A DNA stretch of 64,000 bases from Paramacrobiotus metropolitanus (GCF_019649055.1 NW_026570516.1:1-64000); one strand, 5' to 3'. Positions 35,910 through 46,027 are shown, counted from the stretch's first letter. Translations and numbers: made by a program. Notes: generated by a model not told the origin, from the letters alone.

Positions 35910-37348
35910 ATGGAAGGCCAAGGCCAACGTCAGCCGCAGCGTCCGTCGGGATCAGGTAGTACCATAACGCCGCGAACGCCGCCGAATACAGTCCGTCTGA
36001 ACGTTGTGGCACATGCCCAATCAGATGATGGGCCGGTCGAAATACAGACAGTTCGAGTTTCTCGTTCTGCCCAAACCGATCCAGTAACCATTATCGATCA
36101 TGATCCGTTACATGAATTGATAAGCCGTCGCCAGATAAACTGTCTGACAAATCGAGTAAATCGCCGAAGAAATCGCCGAATAAATCAGAAGAGTCTTCGC
36201 CGTCTAGTGCGTCTCTTCCGTTCGAGCAGGACCCACCTGCAGAAGAGCTACCCGTTATGCTCGATGCCGCATTAGCAGCTTTTAAAGAGCTGAAAAATAA
36301 GGAAAGAGCCGCTTCATTCACCTTCAAATTTCAATTTTATAAGGGGCGGGTGAATTATAACGCAAGTCGTAAACGCTTCCGATTAGCCATTCAAGGTGCC
36401 GCTAATCGGGGTGAAATGTAAGAAGTGTACTTGCATTGGTCAAGTACCATTATGTATTCGCCGACAGATCTACGCCGTCGTTGGTACGAGCGTATGGTCA
36501 TCAGTACGCCGGAAAGTTTTAGAGAAGCCGTTACTATCGCTATTCACGATATTCATAACAGACTTGGTTCGTCTGTCGCCGAAATAGCGAATTATATTAC
36601 GCTAACTATGCCGATGCGACTTGTCGCCGCCGCACAACAGTTTCCTATGATTTTGGAAGCTGTTCACGAGTTAGTCCGTAGGGAAATAATTGTGGAAATT
36701 ACCGGATTAAATGTGCCGCGTTATGCGTTAGCTGATACAAACCGTACGCGGTTGAGTGCCGTCAGTGGCGTCCCAGTGAGAGACTTGGGTCTACCACCGC
36801 CGGATAAGAAACGCAAGAACGTTACGGTCATTCGACAACCGCCGCCGCCTCCAGAACCGACACACGCCATTCTGGCAGACGCTATAGGACAGATCTTAAG
36901 ATCTCGACAACAGCCGCTATTAGGCAGAATTCCCGATACGTTAAGGCATCGGTATAGTGCACAAGCCGTAGCAGTTTCGCTTAATCGCGAATGGGAACAA
37001 GGCCGACTTTTACGTCAGTTTAATCATCGCCAATTAATGGCATATTATACTGTAGCGCCGAACGTGTCCTTTTTGCAAGACTATCCGCTATTTGATGCCA
37101 CTCAATGGCAAGAGGTAGTTATCCGTACAATAGCCGAAATTAATGATCCATTGGGATCGACAGTCGACGAAATTGTGCAGTATATTCGCACGGTTCGTCC
37201 TGAAATGGGAAATCGTGTCGACCATTATGTCGAATTAGCCGTATCTGAGTTGGTGTTCAACCCGCGTATAATTTCCGTTAATGATCCGGAACGGGGCATA
37301 ACTGGGCGAATAAACCCAGCAGATGCACCCGGCCCGTCACGCCGATAA
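35910..37348 (+). pseudogene. Extra frame X1-X2: SPKK-type tail and two H1-like winged helices
   Basis: The frame starts at ATG 35910. Near 36,117 the reading moves to the -1 frame, where KSPKKSPNKSEESSPSSAS resembles the SPKK DNA-binding motifs of histone H1. A TAA at 36419-36421 follows, and the same frame stays open to TAA 37346-37348 (ATG at 36452 if separate, 298 residues). That part has two similar ~75-residue segments: AIHDIHNRLGSSVAEIANYI...LVRREIIVEITG...YAL and TIAEINDPLGSTVDEIVQYI...LVFNPRIISV. Their pattern (GSS, AI..YI, basic helix, beta wing) fits the linker-histone H15 winged helix. It lies directly after pol and has no membrane segment, so it is not env. A chromatin or DNA-binding role is inferred; domain assignment needs a profile search. 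Confidence 0.5.
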
Positions 37349-37631
37349 TTTATTGTTAAAATTAAAAGCCGATCAACTGTCGATATTACTCTCGTAAAAA
37401 TAACCGATAATTAATTATCAATTAGGATAGTTAGTTAATTTAATAAGCCGTTATTATTCCCCCACTAAATTGTGGTCCGTACGTAGTCGCTCTAATTAAT
37501 CGATAAAATGCCGATTAACCGAATAAAAAATAGGTTAAATAGTCGATTAATGTTAAATAGCCGATTAATAAACAAGGCAAATTAGCGTTGAATAATTATG
37601 GTTAATTAACCGGTATAATCAAGTAGATAAT

Positions 37632-40600
37632 ATGGAGCCGTGTCATCGTTGCGAAAGCAACACCAGTAGCCGGAAATGCGCCGAATGCCTGCTGGGACAG
37701 AATTTGTACCAGCTGGATCCGAACATTGTCGTTCCACGGTTGGTGAATGAGGTGCTGTCCCGTAATCTGGACGCATACATCACCGTGACGGAAGCGCAGT
37801 TTGAGCCGGCCTTACAGGCGAAGCCGTGGTTGCGGACGCGCATGAATGACGCAGTCCGCCGATTTATTTCGACAGCCGGTCCGCGGGATCCATGGCGAGA
37901 TATGCCAGAACCAGTGGATCAGCCGATTCAGCAGATCACACCGCCGAACAATTATGTTGCACAAATGCACTTGCCCATCAGCTACCCTGCACAAGTGCAG
38001 ACGCCGATAAATCAGGTAATTAGTTCCGACTCTGATTCTGAGACTTGTCCCCTAAGTACTTGGGAATGTGTTCCTTTAAATCGTTCCGATAATAATCCCA
38101 GTCAGTGGAAAATTGACGTTCTTAATTTAACTATGTCGCAGGGACATGCTATGAATCCCATGTCGCCGCTTCAGCAGATGCAGTACTACCAGCAGTACCA
38201 GTCGACACAGTATCAGCCGGCGCAATATGCGCAATATCAGCAGCAAGCCGAAGCCGCTTTCAATCAGCCGCAATATCAACAATATCGTTAGCAGAGCGAG
38301 CAGGTAGATAAGTTTATAATTCCTACCTGTAAGTTGTGTATACAGCCGTATAATAAACTACCTTTACAGCAGGCGCCGAACAGTGTCGATAGTGCAGAGA
38401 CTTCTGATCCCTGGCTGAGGGAGCGTGGGTATCCGGGAAATACTGCACCACAGCAGTATCCAAGCCGTGCTGCATCACAGCAGCGTCCAGCCGAAGTGCA
38501 GCCCAGTACGTCGCGTGTGAAACCAGACGCGCGTGTCGGACTGTCGAAGCAAGTAGGTAGTTTGTCAATTGACGACTCTAATACGTCGATTAGGGAACCG
38601 TCGTCTAGCGACAGTAGCCGATCAGTATTTGGTGCTCGACACCGTATCGAGTATACCTTGGAGCCGTCTGAAAACCACTCCCACTCGGGCAAGAATATAG
38701 TAGTTGCCGGGAGAGATTTGTCGAAATATGAACCTAAATTGTCCGCTGATTTGCAGAGTCGTGGCAGACAGCGCGCAAACCAGCCGAATATCCGTTCTGC
38801 TAGCTAACAGCAGCGTAATGAGCCGAATAAACCGCAGAATGTTAATCAGCCGGCTGAATCTCAGCAACCGCCGCCGCGTGAAACTAATTCCCGCGATAAT
38901 CGTGGTGTTCGACGACCACGACAGCCGACCATCGATCCTAATAGGATCCTACGCGATGTAACTTAGTATACCAGCGACTTGGGTATTTATATACACAAGT
39001 TAGCTACCGTCGCTGATATAGCGAAGACAAATGCGCCGGAAATGTTATGTTTAAAGAAGATGATCCAGAATGCCGTGGCATTTCTGGGGAAGATAGGACT
39101 AAAAGACCCGATGATGGAGTTTGATTACTCCACTGTCGACTTGTCGCGTTCGTTGGAAGTACTTACGTACGCGTCGAGCCACCGTAATAATCTCCGTACA
39201 GTGTTAGATAAGAAGCACTTGTACACGCCGATCACCGCCGTCGATATTGAGATTATTTCTCAATTCAAAATTTATGGAGATCCGGTAACTGAAAAATTTT
39301 TTATGCAGTATATACTGCCACAAGCCGATCCTGCGAAGTTTTTCTTCTTCTGCAAAGTCGCTCATTATTTAAACCAAGAATTAAATGAGCGCAATATCGA
39401 TTGGACGCCGATTCCCTACAATACGGGATTAAAATTCGCCGCTATGAGTATCAAAGCCGCACTACTTGGTAGTCATAGCGCCCATAAGGCGATCTACCAA
39501 AGTAAGGAACGAGCCGAATATGCCCTGTTAAAGGACTTGATCGAAATGCTAGGGAAGCCGCTCACCGAACAGCAGGAAGCGCAGGTGTTGAAAGACACTC
39601 TGGCTGCTGCCGGTCATGTTGAAATGGACACTGACGAAGCCGACCAGTTTTACGATGATGTTAATATCCGTATGAAACGATACGGTGATCGTAAGACGCA
39701 GTTCGACAAGGGCCAGCTGTACAAAAAGCGCCCTTTGCCCGATTCGCCGGATGCTCCTACGGGAAGCAAAACCGTACAGCCGGAGCCGAAGTTCCGAAAT
39801 ATTCGGAAAAATCAGTCGGGAGATTCCGCGACGCCGCAGTTGGGAGTGATGGGCGGAAAACAGCCCGTTAAGCCGATTCCTCCCATTACACAGCCGATTA
39901 TAATTCCACAAGTGAAGCCGAATCTGCCATTGGCGAAGTTCAAATCCGCTCCGTCGTTGCTGGATATGACTACGGTTAAATCCACAGGTACGAGTACCGA
40001 GCCGAATAAGAATAAGAATGTTTCACGACCGCCGAGTAATAATGGCAATAAAGCCGCTAATAAATCGGGTGTTGCAGGGAAGTCACAACAGCAGCAGTTG
40101 CCAGCTGTGCCTGCGCCCGTGCCGCCGATTTCAACTGTTCTTGTTGAACAACAGCCGATTGTTGCGAATGAACAACCAGCAAATGTTATATTGTCGATTT
40201 CCGCCGAAACGCAGCCTGTTAACGCTGCACTGCCGCAACGAACAGTTAACAGAGCTAAATCTGTTAGCACAGAGCCGAAGACGAAGGATATTCTCGTCGA
40301 GAGCTATTTGGTGAAATTACCAATTTCTCGTATGTCCGACGCCGAGTTTGAATTTTATAAGACGACGAAGTCGTTTGAAAATGAGGCCGAACCGAATTCC
40401 GATGACTATAAGCGGAATACGATCGCGTATTTACGCAAGATGAGGGAGTCTGAAATGAATAAAGACCAACTTGCGTTCTTTCGCCGATACCGTTCCGATT
40501 ATCTAGATGAGTATCTGGATGACGCCGACAATACTGAACAGCCGTTCATTCGATTGCCGCCACCGCAAGGTGAGGAAGATACCGAAATATTTCACGATAC

Positions 40601-40748
40601 AATGGAAAACGTGTCGGCACAATCTGTGCAACCAGTGTCTCAGATACTGGGCGATGCTTTGTATGCAGTCGCCGGAGCCGCTATAGCCGATTGTATTTCC
40701 GATCCTGCTGCCGTCGACGCTGACACCGACATGCTGAATGATGCGTGA
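37632..40748 (+). pseudogene. Extra frame X3: ~1,040-codon protein of unknown function (three stops)
   Basis: One frame from ATG 37632 to TGA 40746-40748, unbroken except for TAG 38289-38291, TAA 38805-38807 and TAG 38964-38966. The N-terminus has a CXXC pair (CHRCESNTSSRKCAEC) that could bind zinc. Next comes a Gln/Tyr-rich prion-like stretch (QYYQQYQSTQYQPAQY) ending at the first stop, then a Ser/Gln-rich linker. After the third stop lies a helical globular region of about 230 residues (KLATVADIAKTNAPEML, FFMQYILPQADPAKFFFF, KFAAMSIKAALLGSHSAHKA). A Pro/Lys-rich tail and a final acidic part follow. I recognise no family. There is no signal peptide or membrane segment. A weak match to the left-edge element suggests it is shared among these giant elements. 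Confidence 0.7.
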
Positions 40749-40932
40749 GCGATGCTGCCGAAATGCTGTTATGGAGGACAAGTCATTCTCCAAGCTGAAT
40801 TCATTATGGAATGGATCTCATCAAATTCGCCAAATTTTTGTGATTTTTTTAACCTAGTATATGCGCCGCAAGTTGTACTCGGTCGCATTTTGCTCATTAT
40901 TTTGGTGTTTGTTTTTGTTTGCTGTGTCCTCG

Positions 40933-40955
40933 CGGGAGCTCGGAGTTCCGTCCCG
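40933..40955 (+). other. Hairpin just before the 3' LTR
   Basis: Nested inverted repeats (CGGGA...TCCCG outside, CGGA...TCCG inside) end 5 bp before the 3' LTR. Here a polypurine tract would normally prime plus-strand DNA, but no clear purine run is present. The hairpin or the short GGGAG stretch may serve instead. Confidence 0.5.
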
Positions 40956-40960
40956 TGGCA

Positions 40961-41283
40961 TGTCAGGAGATCGGTGCCACCGCCCAGGATAGTGGGGCTG
41001 CGTGGATATCGCACCGTCTCTCCGGTCTGTTTTTTGCCGATTCGACCGTACATTAAAATGTACGGCCTCACTTCGGATTTTGCCTTCTCCCAGCCAAGAA
41101 TATCTTGACTGGTCGATTCTGTTCTTCCTTTTGCTCCCATCTGGGGTTTTGATATCATCCTGCGGATGATTTAGATTTGTCGGGCTTCATTGCCTTTATT
41201 AAAATTCCATTTTAATAAACGATCTGTTTGGCAGCCGTTTCGTTTCGTTCGCACTCCTGTGCAACGCACACAGCGTGCTTTCA
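40961..41283 (+). repeat. 3' LTR
   Basis: 323 bp, identical to the 5' LTR by reading. The palindrome is at 41046-41065 and AATAAA at 41214-41219, which would supply the poly(A) signal of the genomic RNA. It is followed by the second CTGT. Confidence 0.95.
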
Positions 41284-41379
41284 CTGTGTTTGAATGATAG
41301 TCCGGTTACACCTGGTAGCCAAACCAGGCAGAAACGAGGGAAATACCAAGATAACACGGCTGGCGTGATCTCTCCTCAT

Positions 41380-41583
41380 TCAAGGAGTGTCCCGGTACAT
41401 GATGCCCAATTGGGGGATATACACGAAAACTTCCACTTCCGCGCACTTCAAAAAGTTTTGTGCATCGTAGTGTTGCATCCTGTAGTCAAATGATTGGTCT
41501 ACGTTGGCGTGAAAACCGTTTACGAGCGCAACATCCGGTTGGGCGGTTATGGAAGATGCAAGAAGGAGCACCAAAAGTTTCAT
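41380..41583 (-). CDS. Possible small secreted protein (67 residues)
   Basis: A short frame in the remaining part of B2 intron 1, reading MKLLVLLLASSITAQPD at its start, which looks like a signal peptide with cleavage after SSITA. The rest (about 50 residues) has one Cys and no recognised domain. An upstream in-frame ATG adds 13 residues and would spoil the signal. No splice sites or paralogue support it, so it may be chance. Confidence 0.25.
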   Translation of the reverse strand: MKLLVLLLASSITAQPDVALVNGFHANVDQSFDYRMQHYDAQNFLKCAEVEVFVYIPQLGIMYRDTP

Positions 41584-42037
41584 TGTGAACCAATCTGTTT
41601 CAAATTTTGCAGAAAAAGGCACATAAGCATAAAGATTGCTTTAACACGGAACCAGGCTTCCCTGATATTTTTCAAATTTTAAAATGAATTTCAAACTATG
41701 AATTAATATAGATCATTTGGCTACAGAATGCAGCAAAACGATACAAAAAAGTGTTTGGGAGTGCGCGGAATGGGAAGTTTCGTGTATGTACCCAAATTTG
41801 GCACAATGGACCGGGCCACTTCGCTTAAGTGGTTGCTGAAAATGGGTGCAACGTATTTCAACTTGTCAATTAAAATGCACTGTAATTCAGCTCATTAATT
41901 GTCCGCTATGTTTACCGAGTTACCGGAGAGAACTCGGTTATATTCGCAATTCGAAATCCGATTCTTCGCAGTACGCTACAGTACTGTGCGACAGACACAG
42001 AAACGATTCGAATAATTATGTCATTTGTCGGTCTTAC

Positions 42038-42283
42038 GTTCTCTCATCCTCCTTATCAGTTCTGGTCGAGATCTTCTTTCGCAGACATAGACCTTTCCAT
42101 ATGGAATCAGGCGCATTGATCCAGGTCCTTTGCCCGTCTGCGCGTCAACCAAAATCCCTTCTTCCGTGCAATGGACAACCTGGCCTCGATGGAGCGAACC
42201 GTCGTTTCTTCGAAATCTACTGGATGAATCGGGCGTCTTCCAGTACTGGCGCTGATAGGCTGCTTAAGTAGTGCAGAATTCAT
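42038..42283 (-). pseudogene. Family B F-box gene B2, exon 1 (separated by retroelement)
   Basis: Starts at ATG 42283 (minus) and ends at a GTAAG donor (G at 42037). After a one-base frame disturbance near 42,215 it reads GSLHRGQVV, EEGILVDAQTGK, IPYGKVYVCERRSRPEL, matching module 1 of B1 and B3. Orientation and order fit exon 2 of B2 at 25,713-25,472. The two were joined by an intron of about 0.9 kb before the element at 25,853-41,283 inserted, as shown by the CTGT duplication on both sides. Confidence 0.75.
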
Positions 42284-42530
42284 TATGAGCTTCCTTGAAT
42301 CAGCGATCTTCGTGGATACGGTATTAAATAAACCAGACTAACACTACAATAATACCGTTTATATTATCAATGCGACAGTCGGCTCCGAACTGTAGCCACT
42401 AAAGAGTACTTCCTGAAATCGCAAACAAAGTTTACTGCACACTGAAATTATGGTTGGGAGAATGTACCTTTTTGCCGAGACTATCAGCAATTGCTGGAAG
42501 TCACGGTGAATACGGCCAAAAAAGCCCCTC

Positions 42531-42815
42531 TTAATCGCTTTTGCTGTGGAGATGCGTGTTCAAATCTAGCAGATGGTCCACCAGGATTTTTACATCCGTG
42601 CTTCTTTTAAGAAGAATAGCGCTTAGACAGTAAAACAATCCGTTGTTGCGGCCCCTCGTGCGATGTATTAAGTACATGATTAACTGCTGATCGCAGTTGT
42701 AATTAGTGTTCGATGAAAGTTCAGCCATATCCGGTTGCAAAATAGAGTGGAAGGATACAGATAGAGCTGAGCTGAAAGCTGATGTAATGATTGCCAATAA
42801 CAGGCCGGTGACCAA
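42531..42815 (-). CDS. Possible small secreted protein (94 residues)
   Basis: An open frame upstream of B2 exon 1, same strand. The start MVTGLLLAIITSAFSSALS resembles a signal peptide. The remainder is unrelated to known families as far as I can tell. A signal-peptide-like frame also lies just upstream of B3, but the two do not look homologous. Low confidence. Confidence 0.25.
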   Translation of the reverse strand: MVTGLLLAIITSAFSSALSVSFHSILQPDMAELSSNTNYNCDQQLIMYLIHRTRGRNNGLFYCLSAILLKRSTDVKILVDHLLDLNTHLHSKSD

Positions 42816-43499
42816 TTTTTCAAAATGTATACGAGTTGGGCATTCGACTGGCTGTGGAGAAAACTGATATAGAAAATCGTCCAGTGTTCATTGTACTGTC
42901 GTCGGGGTCAGGGTCAAAAATAGGGAGGGATATTGAAAAAATAGAATTTGTTGGTCAAATAAAATGGAAGAATTTATTGCAATTAACAGCTTAAAAGAAG
43001 TCACGGTGGCCTGTATGCAACGCCAGCTTCGCCAAGTTGCCAACAAAGTGCGCTGTGAAACAGTAAAGGTCTGTTTAGCGGCATTACTAGAGTGCTCGCA
43101 CTTCAGTGCACTTTTGCAATACTTCTAGGAACTGTGTATATATAAAAAAACAGTGGGTGGTAGATTTATTAATTTTATAACCAGAATAGCATCCACAGAA
43201 GCCCGGTGTGCAAGCACATCATGGTTTCATGGTTTATATAAACAGGCGAAAGACTGACCTCGTCAGAAAAGAAACAGCAAGACATAAATAAAGTATAAAT
43301 AAATTTTTCAAGTGCAAAAACGGCTGTTTCGTTTTATGCCATACAGCAAACTACAGCTACGATGTTTGTTAAGGTAAGTCAGGAAGCTCAGGCAGTTGCG
43401 GTATCTTGAAAGTGTTGTACCTTCATTTAGCGGCTACAGTATACGAACTTTTTCATCCCGATTCTGGAAAACGGTTTCATTTTATTTCAATCCATATAA
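42816..43499. other. No gene recognised
   Basis: AT-rich sequence without coding frames or terminal repeats that I can identify. Confidence 0.4.
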
Positions 43500-43935
43500 A
43501 ACATATTCCCGTCGTCGATGGGCCCGAGCAGGTCGACGAAGAGTCCATCCTCGGTCACGTTAACTACGCGCCCGTAGCGCAACTGTGATCGGCGCCGTGC
43601 ACGAATACAGCGTGAATCCACTCATCCCACTGGGCAAGATTTCGCGCCAGTTATTCCATTGTTTGATGGTGGGCGGAGATTCCGCGAAGAGAATGAAGCG
43701 ACAACCGTCGTCGGCACGGAACATGCGACAGCGTTGCGCTGGTTATGCTTTGCCAATCGAGGCTTTGGTAGGCACTGTGCGCGCTGCACTCCACGGATCC
43801 GCGTCCGTCGGCGCACAACCGCGAGAAGTGGTGACTGGGAGGCACGACAACTTCTCCAGTTGTACATTGTAAATGTTGTAACCCGTTCATGCGCCACTTG
43901 TTACCGCGGTTTGCATCTCCAGAATTTTTTTTCGT
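43500..43935. pseudogene. Family A fragments A6 in mixed orientation
   Basis: On the minus strand, 43,635-43,500 matches the start of exon 1 (LPSGM, then RYGRVVNVTEDGLFVDLL after a frameshift). The Met codon is changed to TTG. On the plus strand, about 43,770-43,835 matches exon 3 (LCALHSTDPRPSAHNREKW followed by TGA). Directly beside it, about 43,915-43,845 on the minus strand matches exon 3 again (GNKWRMNGLQHLQ). Three short pieces of the same gene family are therefore joined in opposite orientations. Clearly non-functional. Confidence 0.55.
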
Positions 43936-44046
43936 GCTACGAGCATGTCAGTTTTGCAGCAGAAGCGGCTCTGTCATTATCAGGGAAAAGGCACTAATAA
44001 CCAGGAAGCGGTTGTAAAAGTGTGATGTTTTTTTTTTGATTATCTA

Positions 44047-45345
44047 CGAGGGTTGGTAGTTATGTTATGTCGTATTAGTTTTATTTATTTCTGGATTCAT
44101 GCAATTATTATATTATTTTCATATTACTATTACTAAACTTCTAAGGCATCGTTTTCATCTGTTGCCAGATTTGTAAGTATGGTACAAAAAAAGTTATAAA
44201 TTTTTTGAACGATGGCACCTTGAAAATTTCGTTTAAATTTCTTATTTTTTGTTATTTCGTTTCTCTGCAACGAATCTTTCCAATTCGGAAAAATTTTGAA
44301 CCTGTGCAGGATCAAGCTTATCGAGTATTTAGGTTACAGGAATATTCAAACTATAGATTAAGCAAAATAAATTTTTTATTATTAAAGAGGCTTTTGGTTT
44401 GGGTCCGTCGTGGTGCCAATTACACCAGTCGACCAACTCCCGCCTCCATTTTTTCGCGTTTTCTCAAAGAAAGTTGTCAAGGTATTTGCAGATTACTGTA
44501 TACGGTTGATAGTTATTTCACGACCGAAAAGGCTTTTCTAAATAATTGCACAGCTGCGAGGCGCACCAAGATAAACGTTTCTCGGGGTGCTTTGTGGCTC
44601 TTGGCCTCACACTCTATTCACAAAATCCTATTCTGTTCTGTTGCTTCCACTAAATATCGTGGTAAGGAAACCAGGATCTGTCATGAGTGTAGACTGAGAA
44701 ATGATGGCTAAATCAAAGAAGTTCGGCTTTGCTAAGGAACATTAAATGCAAAAACAAAAGTAACCACTAGTCAACAAAAGAGGGGCCCGACGGTACGCGG
44801 CCTTGCAGAAAATCCAATCAACGCGCAATATAGAATCCGTTACTGGGGCTCTGGCCTACACTTCATTATCTATCTACCAGACAAACACATTTGGGGACTG
44901 GTGTCTGCAGAACGCAAGAGGATGGCGTGCTGTTTTAGGTTCCTCAATAAACCGACTGTTCCGATCTCCTGGCGCCATTCCTCGTTAAATTTCCAGGATA
45001 AAAACGACAAAACACCCGCTAAGTGGCTTACGCATAAGAATATTTAGTCCCCAACATAACAGGCGCTTCAGATAGTTACTGGGTTGCATTCCGCTTTTTA
45101 AAAAAAATTTAATGTGAAATAGCTCCCACCTGAGTTCGGGCATAAATGCGCCATTTTTAATTGTGAATTAAATTTGGTGCGAGTGAGTCGTGCTCTTACT
45201 CACGCTGACTGCCACCGAGAGCGGTCATTGACTCGGCCATTAACCTACTATTACAGTTATGATATGCTCTACTTTTTAAAAATTATTTCATATTTTTACT
45301 TTCATAACTAATATACGAACGACAGAACATAACTACCAACCCTCG
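44047..45345. mobile_element. Mariner-like element, 1.3 kb, degenerate
   Basis: Ends are inverted repeats CGAGGGTTGGTAGTTATGTT (left from 44047) and its near-perfect complement ending at 45345, each flanked by TA (44045-44046 and 45346-45347). TA duplication, CGAGGG ends and the 1.3-kb length fit Tc1/mariner elements. The longest internal frame (44,205-44,711, plus) shows no recognisable transposase catalytic motif, so it is non-autonomous or decayed. Confidence 0.75.
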
Positions 45346-45454
45346 TAATAATACGAGGTACGTTGTACCACAGGTGAATAAAGAGATATCGAAGCGGTGG
45401 GAAAATGCTTGCACATCGTGGAAGTGCATCATCAGGGCTACAGATTCAGACTTT

Positions 45455-45620
45455 TTTTAAAGCGCATATCAGCGTGAACATCGTCAGCGCGCGATGGCAG
45501 CTTGCGGTGATGGTAGCTGTGGATTCTGGGATGCGCTGGAGGTGACACTGCCGGTGCCGAAATAGCAGAAGCTGTGAATTTGTATGGCAAGGATGCACTG
45601 GGCAACGCGGTCCGCAAGGT
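45455..45620 (+). pseudogene. Family A fragment, end of exon 2
   Basis: It encodes, with frame breaks, the conserved end of exon 2 (ISVNIVSARWQL, WDALEVTLPVPK, LYGKDALGNAVRK) followed by an exon-end GTAGAG donor. An in-frame TAG replaces a codon after VPK. It is isolated from any upstream exon, with a long hairpin and the A7 upstream block immediately after. Confidence 0.6.
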
Positions 45621-45663
45621 AGAGGCGATAACAAGCCTTTTCAGCCTATCAGTTCGTGCAACT

Positions 45664-45731
45664 TGTGCTGCCGGTCGTCGTTCGCTCGATTTGTAGCGGT
45701 CAAAATCGAGCGAACGACGACCGGCAGCACA
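45664..45731. repeat. Perfect 29-bp inverted repeat (hairpin, 10-nt loop)
   Basis: The arms 45664-45692 and 45703-45731 are exactly complementary and separated by GTAGCGGTCA. They begin TGTGCTGCCGGTCGTCG. Expected by chance essentially never. It could be a tiny fold-back element, a hairpin RNA precursor or a replication-fold artefact. Confidence 0.9.
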
Positions 45732-45789
45732 CTTCGAAGCAAAATTTACGGATGTCGGTGCCACAAGCTTGTACTAATCGCTTGTACGT

Positions 45790-45823
45790 ACACCCAACTG
45801 GTTGTCACGGCGCTGATTGGACG

Positions 45824-45905
<82 letters not shown>

Positions 45906-45942
45906 CTCTCTCTCTTTCGTCAGGGTAGATCCTCCCAAACAA
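45790..45942 (+). promoter_or_regulatory. Family A upstream block of A7, expanded by a microsatellite
   Basis: Contains GGCGCTGATTGGACG then, after the CTTT run, CGTCAGG and GATCCTCCCAAACAA, matching 12,125-12,215 upstream of A2. The inserted microsatellite replaces a short TTTG run there. The promoter role is inferred from position. Confidence 0.35.
45824..45919 (+). repeat. CTTT/CT microsatellite
   Basis: About 19 TTTC units followed by CT units, inserted in the family A upstream block before A7. Open frames across it are meaningless. Long polypyrimidine runs of this kind are length-variable. Confidence 0.95.
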
Positions 45943-46027
45943 CCCATCGGCTATCGTAACACATCACTTTGCTGGAAGCATTCGCAATCATCATGTTCCA
46001 TATTGTGTACCAACAGAAATTTGGGAT

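Larger units (their letters stand above)
25853..41283 (+). mobile_element. Complete 15.4-kb Ty3-type LTR retrotransposon
   Basis: Two 323-bp LTRs (25853-26175 and 40961-41283), TG...CA, read as identical base by base. They are flanked by CTGT at 25849-25852 and 41284-41287. Order inside: primer site, leader with a probable intron, Gag, Pol (protease, RT, RNase H, integrase), then two more frames. RT-RNaseH-integrase order makes it Ty3-type. At 15.4 kb it is far larger than ordinary Ty3 elements (about 5-9 kb), mostly from 5 kb beyond integrase and a 2-kb leader. No signal peptide or transmembrane segment is seen in the extra frames, so there is no envelope gene. It inserted in intron 1 of B2, opposite in orientation. 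Nine in-frame stops and one clear frameshift in Gag contrast with the identical LTRs. Confidence 0.95.

Noticed and set aside
37632-40748. Envelope gene of an endogenous retrovirus
   Set aside because: No signal peptide, membrane segment or furin-type site; low-complexity and helical segments instead.
44205-44711. Mariner transposase
   Set aside because: The frame shows no DDD/E signature or helix-turn-helix; only the ends support mariner.
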